Part shown: piece by piece, positions 31,433-41,440 of the stretch | Layout: every line of letters starts with the position of its first letter | Numbering within the stretch: the first letter of the stretch is position 1 | From: Microbotryum silenes-acaulis | Lineage: Eukaryota; Basidiomycota; Microbotryomycetes; Microbotryales; Microbotryaceae | Reading direction: 5' to 3' | Assembly (NCBI GenBank): GCA_003665825.1 | Contig: QPFY01000019.1 | Span: 62,001 to 126,000, forward strand | Length of the DNA: 64,000 nt | The notes under the pieces: generated by a model | Seen by the model: only the letters and a program-made list of their open reading frames with translations | Told to the model about the DNA's origin: nothing | The model's database searches: none | Translations under genes and position numbers: made by a program

Positions 31433-31794
31433 AGAAGGAAGGAGAACGAGAGAGAGGCGACGAGCTCGAGGTGGTCGCCGACTTGGGTACGGGGTGTGCG
31501 CTTGGCAGAATGAGTCATCTCATCGATATGACGCCACGCTGTGACTTCAAGCTTTCGATCTTCTCCACCTTTGCCGAGCGCGGCCGAGCGCGGCCGATCG
31601 CGCCGAAGATCTAAACGGAGAGGGGACCGTGCACCCCACATCGAGGCCAACGATCCACCCCTCGGAAAGACCGAATACCTTGTCGATCAAGCTCGGTCAA
31701 GTCTCAGACAACTTGGGTATCGACGGGTTGATGAGAATCACCTTCCTCGACTTGACGGTATAGATGGCGTCCTTCGTTCATGGGAACCTCCTCG

Positions 31795-32032
31795 GAGGCA
31801 AAATGTGTAGACTCGCACTTCTCGAGGGGGACTGGATCGGCAACCAGTAAGTACACGAGACAGAGTACGGGTTGTAGGAAGTAGTTTGGAGCGTTAGGGG
31901 GAAGACTAAGGAGGCTCGCAGTGCGAGTGTACGAAATATCTCTAAGTCCAAAAGGGGTCCAAGCGGCGCGCAGCTGGCTGGGCTTGGCGCGGGTTGGAGA
32001 TCGATCTAAGCAAGAGTGTATGGAATTCAACA
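31795..32032 (-). repeat. LTR fragment (family of 9017-9596)
   Basis: On the minus strand it starts TGTTGAATTCCATACAC and follows the first 240 bp of the LTR at 9017, lacking that copy's internal duplication. It ends within the LTR, so it is truncated. Confidence 0.7.
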
Positions 32033-33095
32033 AAATGAACCCTACGCTCCCTCTCCCCGTCGTCAGTTTCTCTCTTCAACGCAACACAAATCACGGCAGC
32101 GAGGTGTGCTTCGATGGCATTGACAGTTCAAAGTACGAAGGCACGCTGAAATACGTCTAGCAGCCTCTTGGAATACGATCGAATATAAATATTAACGAAG
32201 TACGAGATGACTAGTATCCCTGAAGCTCTCTAGAGCTGAAGGTTTGTTCAAGGAAAATTGGGGGGCGCGAGCTGGCGAAATTGACGAGATTCGCAACATT
32301 ACTAATTCTCGTTGGCGGGGGGCGGCTCCGGCACAGGCCCGCGCGCAAGGCGAGCAGCCGGCAGCCAGAAGCCGGCACACGAGAGATCGCTTTGCGAGGC
32401 GTAGCGATCGTGGATGATAAGTAGCAGGGCAACTATGACAGAGGCACGGCGTAGCATACCTTTGCGAGGCGTAGCGCAGGCGTTCAATACAATTGAACGA
32501 GCGTCCGGGACGACTCCGCGCGAGGTAGCCTATGGGATGCTATGCGTTAGTTTGGTGCGCCCAACTAGGGCGATCCAGGAAAGGGTAGAGATCGTACAGA
32601 GAGGTCGCGGAGAACTACTGCACGGCAAGTGAGCTATGAGTACGTCGTGCAACTAGCCGAGCGTATTCTGAACACTTACCTCGAGCGCGTGGCAGGCGTG
32701 CGTGCGTCGAGGGTTTCTGGAAAGCAGCGGGCTGCTGTAAGGTCCTGATGAAGGAGACTGCTGAGTGAGCGACGGATCGCTTGGATGAGGATCCAATGTT
32801 GGAGGACCAACTGACCCTTGGCAGAGGGTGGCAGTGCTGGAGCAGCGAGCTGGTTCCAGAATGTGTCGACGGTGCGGAACCGAGGAGAGGGTAAGCGGCG
32901 CGGACGCGAGGTACTCGCAGAGAGGCTGAGGGCTACGGGTGGGCCGCCCCCCTGGGGGTGGCGCGCATGCGCTTAGAGTGGAGTAGGCGAGAGAAATGCC
33001 TGTTCGCTTCTGCACCTTATTCGTTTCGCTCGAACGGCAGTGCTCATTGCCTCTACACTCGCGAAACTTTTCGATCGACCCTATCGGTACCGACA
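32033..33095. other. Intergenic / leader of the YR retroelement
   Basis: A weak plus-strand frame at 32461-32632 with FNTIERASGTTPREVAYG resembles the integrase-core end of retroelements but is too short to call. TTTGCGAGGCGTAGCG occurs twice (32391, 32461). The last 400 bp are presumably 5' leader of the YR element. Confidence 0.35.
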
Positions 33096-34349
33096 ATGAC
33101 GACTGCTTCGACCTCTACCAACGACCACGCTGCGCTCTCATCCACAGAGTCGCCGGCGGCAACGATCGGTGGCGCCGCGGGCGTGGCCCCGCAATTGCCC
33201 CCGATGCAACTCTCCGGCGCCCTGGACACGACGGCGTGTACCACTTACGATGGCGCCTTGTTCGGCATCTCTGCCGAAATGATCAAGTGGGCGAACGATC
33301 GCAAGGATCCTCCGATGTCGTGTCTGTCACGACACCAACAAGTGAAGATGAGTCTGGATTATGGTGTGGGTTTCAAGGCGCGGATGGAGGCGGGTCTGGT
33401 CTTCGACGGTTGCCTGCCGCGCACGCAATGGCAGGACGCGCGCTATTCCTATGTGCTCCTTGTCAAGGAGGCGGTCGACCCGATGACGGCCTCGATCATC
33501 GTCGGAGGCGCACTGTCGCCTTCGGAGATGTTTGACCGACACTTCGAGTCCGTTGCGATGCGGACCTGTGACTCGAACTGGTTCATCATGCGTAAATACG
33601 ACTTGACGGTCCGTTCTTTGTGGTGGTCGGGATTCAAGGTCTCGAAGATAAAGGTTTTCGGACCCTTCGACCAGTCGATCATGGCTCAGGTCTCGGCTGC
33701 CCTCAACGTGCCCGCCATGAAGTGGGCTGAGCTCGCGGCCGAGCACCAGTCATCGTGGGCCCGGGCGATGGAGCGCCCGGTGGACGATCTCATCGAGGCG
33801 CGTGGCCGCATTCAAGCCATGGAGGAGGCAACGCTGGGGGGCGAGGATTAGAAGCCGATTCTTCCTCTCCTCAAACCTGTAGTGGTTGCGCCTGCAGCGG
33901 TAGTCGTAACTTCGGTGGTTCCGCTCAGCGCTGCGGTTGCCGCGCCTGCTGCCGCGCCTGCCACCGCCGTGTCTCCGCGAAAAAGGGCGTTCGAGACGGC
34001 CGGCTTTCGAGGCTCGCCAGCCCGTCCGGGATTCCCGTTTCGTGCCAGCGCGAACACCTCCTTTCCCACGGTTTCAAGGGACTTCAAGGCCATCAAAGGC
34101 ACGGGCTCCCCCGGCTACCAGATGTGCGCAGGTTGCGGAAGCGACGAGCACAACGTTTCCGCGTGCCGGTTTTTCAACCAAACCTTGTTCGCTTTCCAAG
34201 GTGGTGGGCTCGTCGACAAGTCTGACGCTACCAAGCGATACTGCACCAACTACAACGTCAGGGGTTGCGTCCAATCCTGCGTTCGTGAACACGCGTGTTC
34301 TTTCTGTAAAGGCCAGCACGAGGCTTATACCCACGTCGGGTCCGCATGA
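33096..34349 (+). pseudogene. YR retrotransposon Gag with zinc-finger C terminus
   Basis: Plus-strand frame from ATG 33096, open to 34349 apart from a TAG at 33849-33851. The first half contains FDGCLPRTQW and DSNWFIMRKYDL, similar in layout to Gag proteins of fungal DIRS/Ngaro elements. The second half is basic and ends with clustered Cys/His (MCAGCGSDEH, YCTNYNVRGC, HACSFCKGQH), a nucleic-acid-binding zinc module typical of these elements. The RT frame follows in a different phase. The single stop suggests decay rather than programmed readthrough, but readthrough cannot be excluded. Confidence 0.65.
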
Positions 34350-36801
34350 CCGAGTTGGCGCGTCTGCATCACCATCCTTTCCCTCTTCTCGTGTCGTGCA
34401 GTCTCTTCCGCCCCGTTCCGATGTACCAACAACCTCCTCGGGTCCCACTACCATGCCGGGCTTTCCTACTTCGCCTTCGATTCCACCGTCTTTCTCGACT
34501 CCGTCTCCGATTCTCGCTCCCGGCGCGCCTCCGATTCCCGCTCCCGGCTCGCCTCGAATTTGGCCCTCACCGCACGCTAAATACTCGTTTCCCGTACGAT
34601 TCGAACCGCTTTCTGTGGCCCTTTCTGAGGTCGTTACCTCTCAGGCATCGCGTCGCGTGCCTCCGTTCTCTGGTTCAGGAGTTGAATCCCCCACCGTTCG
34701 CGCTTCCTCACGTCCGCGTACGTGTAGATGCCCGGTCCCGACGGACCGGCTGGGCGTTGCCCCTTCCTGCGCAGCCGAGGGCTGACGTGCTGGATTTGAA
34801 TTTCCAGACCCGCTAAGCGCTGCTCCGGCAGACCCTCCGAGCATCACCGACCTGCCCATCCACGGGGTGGGCAGGGCTCCACTCGAACCTGTCGCGGCCG
34901 GCAGCAAAGGAGACGTCCCGTTCGTGCCTTCAATGCCCGCGCCGGGCTCTTCGCCAGTGCCCGAAACTTCCGCTCGCATGCGAATCATGGCCCGCGAAGT
35001 CGACTCGTTCCATGATGCGATGTACAAGATTGTTACGCCGCTTGATGCTGGTGCGTTCGAAGCCAACATTAAGGCACTCGCAAGGGTCGCGCACGTCGCG
35101 CCGTATCTGGCCGCTATACCGAAGCAGATCCGAGAGGCCTTTGATTTCGGCATCAAGGACCCTCCGTCGGAGCGTCACATCGCGAAGAACGCACCGCTCA
35201 GTGAGGAGCAACAACTGGTCATGGACGGCGAGATGGAGCGCATGCTCGATCTCGGGTACATTGCGGGCCCGTACGACAAGGACGAGCTTGAGGCCGCGAT
35301 CGGTCCTTTCCGCACGAATCCGATCAGCTATGTGCCGAAGTCAGTAGCGCCCGGAATGCCGCCGAAGTGGAGACAGATCGAAAATCTGTCTTACCCGAAG
35401 GCGAAACCGATCGATCGAACCACAGACCCTGACGAAGCGAATCATCCGTCGACGAGCGGGCATGGACCGTCGCAACGGAGTGGTTCGTCTAGCCGTCCGG
35501 AACTCGTTTCCATTAATGACGACCTGAAATCTGCGGATTTCCCTTGCCGTTGGACGACCTTGCCCATGTTATACCGCAAGTTGCGCGAGCTTCCCTTGAC
35601 GGCGGAAGTCTGCGGTTGGGATTTCGCCGATGCGTTCTACCAACTCCCTTTGCGATGGGACCAGCGATCGAGCATGTGCATCTTGTGGCGCGGCCTCATC
35701 TTCGTACGACAAGTCCCATGCTTCGGTGGCAGGACTACTCCCGGTGTCTTTGGGAATGTTGCGGACCTGGCCCAAGACTTGGTCGAATGGAAGTTCCCCG
35801 GCGTGTCAATCTTCAAGATGGTTGACGATGTTTGCGCGGTCCGAACGTCGGATGCCATATCGCAAGAAGCCATTCTTCATTTCGTACGATCCCTCGGCTG
35901 GCGCCTTGCGGAGCAGAAAGGCTTCACGTGGACGCGTCAATTTGTCCACGTCGGGATTGAATGGGATTTGGATCTAATGACCGCGACGGTCACCGATCAG
36001 AAGCGGCTGCGCTACATTGACAAGATCGACACCTTGGTGAAAGGTAGCCGCGCCGATCCGAAGGAACGCTCGGAGGTCGAGTCGGTCACTGGGTCGTTGG
36101 GGTATGTCGCCTACATCCTACCTGCATTACGGACCCATCTCAACTGTCTATACAGACAGTGTATCGCATACGGGGACCGGAAGGCGGTTTCGCGGGCGCG
36201 TCGCCTGGACCGTCGCACGTACAATCAACTCGAATACTGGAGAAGGTTCCTCTTGTCGGAAGGCCCATTCTCCACGTCGTTCGAGGCCCTCCCGATCCCA
36301 TCGAAGCTTGCGCTAGCGTCGGATGCCTGTATGCACGGACTAGGCATCGTCATCAACGGAGACTCCGCGTACTTCGCCCTCCCCGAGGGGTGGACGGATC
36401 TGCCACCGCCTCGACACTCGGTCTCGATCACGAACGCGGAGGCGTGGGCGGTCGAGGCGCTGGCCGAGGCTGCGTTACGAATGTCTAAAGACGATAGACA
36501 TTTCGTTCTACAATGCGACAACACCGGGGTTATGCTTGGATGGAGGAAAGGGCATTCAATGAATCCCTTGTTGAACTCGTCGCTTTCAAACCTGCGCAGC
36601 CTTGAGGAAACTCGAGGCGTGAAGTGGTTGATTGAATACATCAACACGAAGGTGAACCCCGTGGACGTCGTGTCCCGGCAGCCGGACCGCCCGCGGCAGT
36701 GCGAACCGTTCCCGTTCATGATCGCGCACCCACTGTCGAAGTTTCCGGCGGGGCGCGAGTTGCTGCTGGCGGCGGGAGAGCCCCTGTGGACAATAGGCTG
36801 A
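34345..36801 (+). pseudogene. YR retrotransposon reverse transcriptase and RNase H
   Basis: Frame +1 relative to gag; open from 34345 except a TGA at 34783-34785, then 644 codons from 34867 to 36801. RT blocks: SYVPKSVAPG, WDFADAFYQLPL, CILWRGLIFVRQVPCFGG and the catalytic KMVDDVCAVR (near 35820). RNase H: LALASDACMHGLG, NAEAWAVEALAEAAL and CDNTGVMLGWRKGHS, then VNPVDVVSRQPD. This domain arrangement without protease or DDE integrase, followed by a tyrosine recombinase, is that of DIRS/Ngaro-type elements. The RT Asp pair is present. Confidence 0.8.
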
Positions 36802-37106
36802 GATATCTGACTCCCTTCGTGGAAGGTGGAACCTCGTTCGTACGGAGTTGCGTATCCCTGTGTCTGCGAAGTCGTGTACCTTTGCTTGTTTGTGAGGTCG
36901 AACCCTCTTGTGTCCTGTTTTGTCAATGTCACGCTATCATGACTCAGAGCCGCGCTCTTATGCCTCGGTTGCGACTTTGCGGTTATCCGGTCCTATCCCG
37001 TCTCCGCCGCGAGACAATCGCGTGATCGCGGGCGCGTGCTTGGCACGTTCGGCCTCCCCCCACACTTTGTCGGACGAGGGGGTCACACGCCGTCTCGAAA
37101 ATACAG

Positions 37107-38150
37107 ATGTCTTTCGAGGATTCACGAGCCGTTCCGTACCCGACGATGGCCGTTAGGGAGCGCGCGTTCAAGTCAGGAAGAGCGCTTACCGGTCGGGCCG
37201 ACGCGTCGAGTTCGGCGCTGCGCGATGGAGCACCGGCTGCGGCGCCACTTCCGATTGTGAAACTAGATCGTAGTCCAGGGGCTTGTTTGGGATTCACGTC
37301 GACGTCAAATCCAAGATTGCCGATGTTGCGCAGTTCCCATTCGGGGGACATCGTTGTTTACCTACCTGAGGCAGACGGGAACGAGATGGCCCCGATGGCT
37401 TCATCCACGAATTGCACGCCGGAGGAGCGGCTGTGCGCCGCGTTCGCCAAGGCGCATCGAGGTATCAACCGAATCCTCGTTCTCACACCGACGACTCCGG
37501 TCCAACGTCCGCTCCTTGCGTGTGCAGTGGCTGCGACAGAGCACGCGGTGATGGTTGCGGCAGGTCGAACGGCGGAGTCGAACGAGATGTACGCGATGTG
37601 CATTCTACGATACCTCGAGTACTGTGACGACGAGTTGGTCGACCGGAGGGATCGATTCCCCGCACATCCTGACGTCGTCAGGCGATTTCTCACTCGAATC
37701 GCGTTGTCAGGAAATGGCGTCGGAGCCTATAGCGTCAGCCACTTCCGCCGATTCCGTACCGCCCTAGAATTTTGGCACACGACGCATGGGCTGCGTATGA
37801 ACTACGATCCGAAGCTGTGGACGATGCAACTGGCTGCGGCTGCGGCCACAGCTCCAGGCCCCAAACCAGAGTGATTGGCGGCGACTTTGGACAACCTCAG
37901 GTGCCTGGCCGCGGGGATCGACAAGTGCAGTCCGTTCGATACAGCCGTGTTTGCTGCAGCGTGTGCGGCGTTCTTCGCGATGGCGAGATTGGACGAGTTT
38001 ACGGCGCATTCGGCGGACGAAGAGTTCATAGCCGAGCGGCATCTAGCGGTGGCCAATGCACGCCGGATTGATACGACGAGCGAGGCTCCTTGTAAGGCAA
38101 GGCCTTACGACGGGCCACAGGCATTAGAAATAGAGATTGCGCGCGCCTAG
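37107..38150 (+). pseudogene. Tyrosine recombinase of the YR retrotransposon, truncated
   Basis: Plus frame from ATG 37107 with one TGA at 37872-37874, then open to 38150. The N-terminal part has a SAM-like core-binding fold pattern (NEMYAMCILRYLEYC, SHFRRFRTALEFW). The second half begins the catalytic domain: SPFDTAVFAAACAAFFAMARLDEF holds the conserved first Arg (box A). The downstream H-x-x-R and catalytic Tyr are missing because the sequence leaves the element at about 38110-38150. YR elements integrate without target duplication through such an enzyme (family knowledge). Together with gag and RT this defines one 5-kb element. Confidence 0.65.
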
Positions 38151-38164
38151 CTTCTTCAGCTCTC

Positions 38165-38256
38165 TCTTCATCGAGCTGACACCAGAAGCTAGGTGAGTAC
38201 TGGTGTTCCCTATCTCAGCACTATCGTATCTTCATCGAGCTGACACCAGAAGCTAG
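38165..38256. repeat. 28-bp direct repeat pair
   Basis: TCTTCATCGAGCTGACACCA and the following 8 bases occur at 38165-38192 and 38229-38256. They sit between the truncated YR element and the gypsy relic. Confidence 0.7.
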
Positions 38257-38291
38257 TTGTAATCCATATAACTTGCACCTGTCATCTTCGG

Positions 38292-39245
38292 TCACCAGTG
38301 AGGCTCCGCTGTCCGAGACAGCGTGCCTTTCAGGAAGGTCTTACGTGGGCTGAAGTGACCCAGCGCGTCGTGAGCGTCGTGTAAGATGTCCTCCCGAAGC
38401 TGTGGCACCGCAGGTACAACCATCCTACCCTCGAAATACAGCACCCCATCCACACAAGAGAACCCTGGCGACGAGTCAAGATTGCGCTTGACCTGCTGGC
38501 AGAAGGGATCGGTGTCATAGCCCTCCACAAGGCGGCCCCGCAGCTGTGTGTCGACGTCCATTTCCGAAACCGCCTGTACGGAGTCAAGCTCCTTCAGCGG
38601 GAAAGAGTAGCGGCTCATCGCGTCTGCCACGGTATTCTCGCCTCCCGGAATGTAGGTGATGTCGAAATCATAGTCGGCTAGACGTTCGACCCAACGAGCC
38701 TGACGCTTCGATAGATTTTTCTGCGTCTTGAGGTACCTCAGCGATTCGTGGTCAGAAAGGACATTGAAATGGACGCCCATCAAGTTGACTCGCCACTGAC
38801 GCAAAGCGTCCACAACCGCCAAAAGCTCCTGTTCGTGGGTCGGGTAGTTGACTTCCGCGCTGATGTACTGTCGAGACCAATACGCCACCGGGTGTGCCTT
38901 GCGCCAATCCTGCCCCTGAAGCAACACGGCGCCTATCCCAACGTTACTTGCGTCCGTCATAACCCAGAGGGGATCAGCGGAATCCGTGTGGTCGATCGGC
39001 TTGAGGCATGGCAGCGAGGTGACGATGGCCTTTATGGCGTTGAAGTGTCGCTCTTGCTCGGCACCCCACATGAGTCGGACATTGGCGTTCTTCGAAGTTA
39101 AATCCGCCAGAGGTTTGGTGGGTTGGGCCAGACCATTGATGAACTTGCGCAAATACTGAACGAGGCCCAGAAACCCCCGCAGCTCTGTGACAGTCCGCGG
39201 ACGCGGCCACTCCACGATTCGCTCCACCTTCGACTGATCCGCTGC
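38292..39245 (-). pseudogene. Ty3/gypsy pol relic, downstream part (RT end, RNase H, integrase start)
   Basis: Minus-strand frame AADQSKVERIVEW, then LRGFLGLVQYLRKF (RT thumb/connection), RNase H (VMTDASNVGIGAVL, THEQELLAVVDAL), ITYIPGGENTVADAMSR and the beginning of the integrase HHCC finger (HDALGHFSPRKT). It stops at 38292. Its 5' continuation is at 46115-46330 on the same strand, separated by the CACTA-like insertion; with the insert and one TGC removed the frame is continuous. Confidence 0.88.
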
Positions 39246-39256
39246 CACTGAGGGCC

Positions 39257-39470
39257 TTTTTGGCCTGGTAATTCCAGGCGCGCGGCTGGAAATACCAGGC
39301 GCCTGGAAATACCAGGGGCTTGGGTAATACCCTCGTGAGGTGGTAATACCCGACCCACTGGTATTTCCAGCCGCGCGGGTATTACCACTTCACGAGGGGT
39401 ATTACCCAAGCCGCTGGTATTTCTGTCGGTTGGGTATTAACCTTCTCAGCTGGTATTTCCACCCGAAAAG
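39257..39470. repeat. Left subterminal repeats of the CACTA-like element
   Basis: Many copies of CTGGAAATACC and its complement GGTATTTCCAG or GGTATTACC in both orientations, separated by GC-rich 8-10-bp units such as AGGCGC. These are the expected binding sites of the transposon's own protein(s). Confidence 0.8.
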
Positions 39471-39706
39471 TCTCAATAGGGGCTCTTGTGCGGAGCACGA
39501 CCGAGCGCAATTAGCATTAGGTTTTTTGTAATGGGTGTCACCTTTGTAGTACTAATGCTCATATTCGAATTTACTGATGCTCATATTCGAATTTACTAAT
39601 GCTTACATTTGAATTTACTAATGCTCATATTCGAATTTACTAATGCTCATATCCGAATTGTAGTTTTTCAATGCAGGGTTTTCTACTGTATTATGATATA
39701 GGTACA
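39471..39706. repeat. 22-bp minisatellite inside the transposon
   Basis: About five tandem copies (39549-39658) of an AT-rich unit CTAATGCTCATATTCGAATTTA with small changes. It lies just past the 3' end of the accessory gene. Confidence 0.8.
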
Positions 39707-40827
39707 CTACAAAGCAGCAAACTGAGTGTCCACTTCCGTCAAAGGCTCCTCCGATTCGTCTGGATTGTCAGGTTGACCAAGATCTAAACCGCCCGAAACT
39801 TCGGCTGCCGCTCCTCTTGCCCGTTTCTTATACCCTTTAGCCGGCTCTAATTCTTCCTCTTCCTCTTCCCGAAACTGCTCTTCCTCGCTTTCTTCTCTGC
39901 GGCGGACCCGCCTGGTGATGGTCTTCTGGCGAATGCGAGAGGATTGCTTAGCGTTCGCCTCCTTCGTCGATTTTGACTGACCCGGGCCTCTTAGACCGCG
40001 GGCTGCGGGACTTGAAATCGCCCCTGCATTCGGTGTCTTTGCATGTCGACCATCTGCGCGAGCGCTGGCTTGCTGGGACTGTTGCGATGAGGCACTGAAC
40101 TGTTGCGAGGTTGATGCTTGCGGCGCTCGCTTCGGGGGCATGGACAAAAGCACCCGATTACTATTCTCCAGCACGTCTTCCTCACTGAGATCGCCCGGGT
40201 CCTGGTCAGATTCGGACAAGACAAGCTCGCTTGTCTGAAGCACAACAAAAGATTCTCAGAGCCCCGGGCCTTTCAGTCTTGTTCAATCGGGAGTAGTGAC
40301 TAACCTTCAGAGCAGATCCAACGCCTAGCTCGTTGCGCAATCTTGTGATGTACGCCCTGGAAAGCCGTCCCATGATCCCCGCCAACCGACAGGCCTCACG
40401 GTCGTACTGCAGTCGATACGCGGCTCGGACATTCGCCAACACATCAATGGCAAGTTCTTCATAGAGCCAATCGCCCGATGTGACCCTTAAGAAAGCCGTG
40501 CGTTCACGAATCTGAACGAGAGTGACAAGTGAGTGCCCGAGCAAGCGCACGCTCCGTACAAGAACTGGCAGGTTCCGCGCAACTCACATATTTGACGATC
40601 TCTCGTTGTTTCGCAGGTCCAAGACGTCCCCAAACAGTAGTGTTGATTTGCGTTTTGGCTTGAATAAGCCTGAACGCGTCCTCGAGGTTGAAGTCCTCAG
40701 GCGTGTGGTATTCGGGGGTCCACGTCTGGTTCACCTCGGCATGCCGACCATAAAGGTTGATCGGGTCGGGGGTAGTGATGCCTGCCTTTACTAGGGCATC
40801 CCGCACAACCGACTGGTCGAAGGACAT
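39707..40827 (-). CDS. Accessory gene of the CACTA-like transposon, function unknown
   Basis: Three exons in perfect phase: 40827-40588, 40511-40305, 40234-39707 (324 aa). Introns are 76 and 70 nt with donors GTGAGT and GTTAGT and acceptors TTCAG and TTCAG. The first two exons encode a compact, probably helical domain (residues 1-150: SFDQSVVRDALVKAG, LGPAKQREIVKYIRERT, YEELAIDVLANVRAAYRLQ). The last exon is disordered: Ser/Gln-rich, then a basic patch (RIRQKTITRRVRRREE), a poly-Glu run and a second basic patch (KGYKKRARG). That layout fits a nuclear DNA-binding protein. It is transcribed away from the transposase, as TnpA-like second genes often are in plant CACTA elements; homology to TnpA is not evident. 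Not recognised. Confidence 0.75.
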
Positions 40828-41440
40828 CACACAGATGGTGAGCACTGAGGAGTCAGATCGACGAGATGGCGTCGCGCCCCGATCGTTGAGCCGCCGGTAC
40901 TCACGCGAACCCAATTATAGTATACTCGCGCAGGCTCATAGAACCCTTGTCTTTTCAACGTATTATCTGGCTGAAAAAGAGGATGAAAATAAGAAGACAG
41001 GTAGCCGCAGTGGGCCGATAGTGAAGGACGGCGGCGGGGTTGAAAAAGAACACGTCAGCAAATTCCCTCAACTGTGGCGGTGCAGACGCAGACCGCGATC
41101 TCTGTACACACGTGGGCGTCATTCATGCGGTGGTTCGTTCTCCTTGTCCATCCTTGTTGTACGTCTTGCCGTGGTCGACGACGTTCGTGTCATGGTAGGA
41201 AGACGTAGGCGGGGAGGGTGGAGCTTCGACGTGGGCACAAGTGGATCGAAGGCGAAAGAAGGAAAGAAGCGCGCGGACGCATGGCGCCATTCTTCAGCGC
41301 ACGTAATCAAGTCGACCTAATGGCTGCTCGTATTGCGCATTAATGTAGCCCTAATGTCCCCAATGGCCTGCCGGACTTAGCGTCGTTCGTTGCTCCTAAG
41401 TCTCACGTCTCACCGTAATTAACCATTCGATTGCGCCACC
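40828..41440. promoter_or_regulatory. Divergent promoter region inside the transposon
   Basis: 613 bp between the start codons of the accessory gene (minus) and transposase gene (plus). No open frame. A (TATAGTATAC) patch near 40915 could serve as a TATA element. Confidence 0.4.

Noticed and set aside
37107..38150. Captain-type recombinase of a Starship element
   Set aside because: It directly follows gag and RT-RNase H frames on the same strand, which fits a YR retrotransposon; no cargo or terminal structure of a Starship is seen.
39549..39658. CRISPR-like array
   Set aside because: Units are contiguous 22-bp tandem repeats without spacers, in a eukaryotic transposon; it is a minisatellite.
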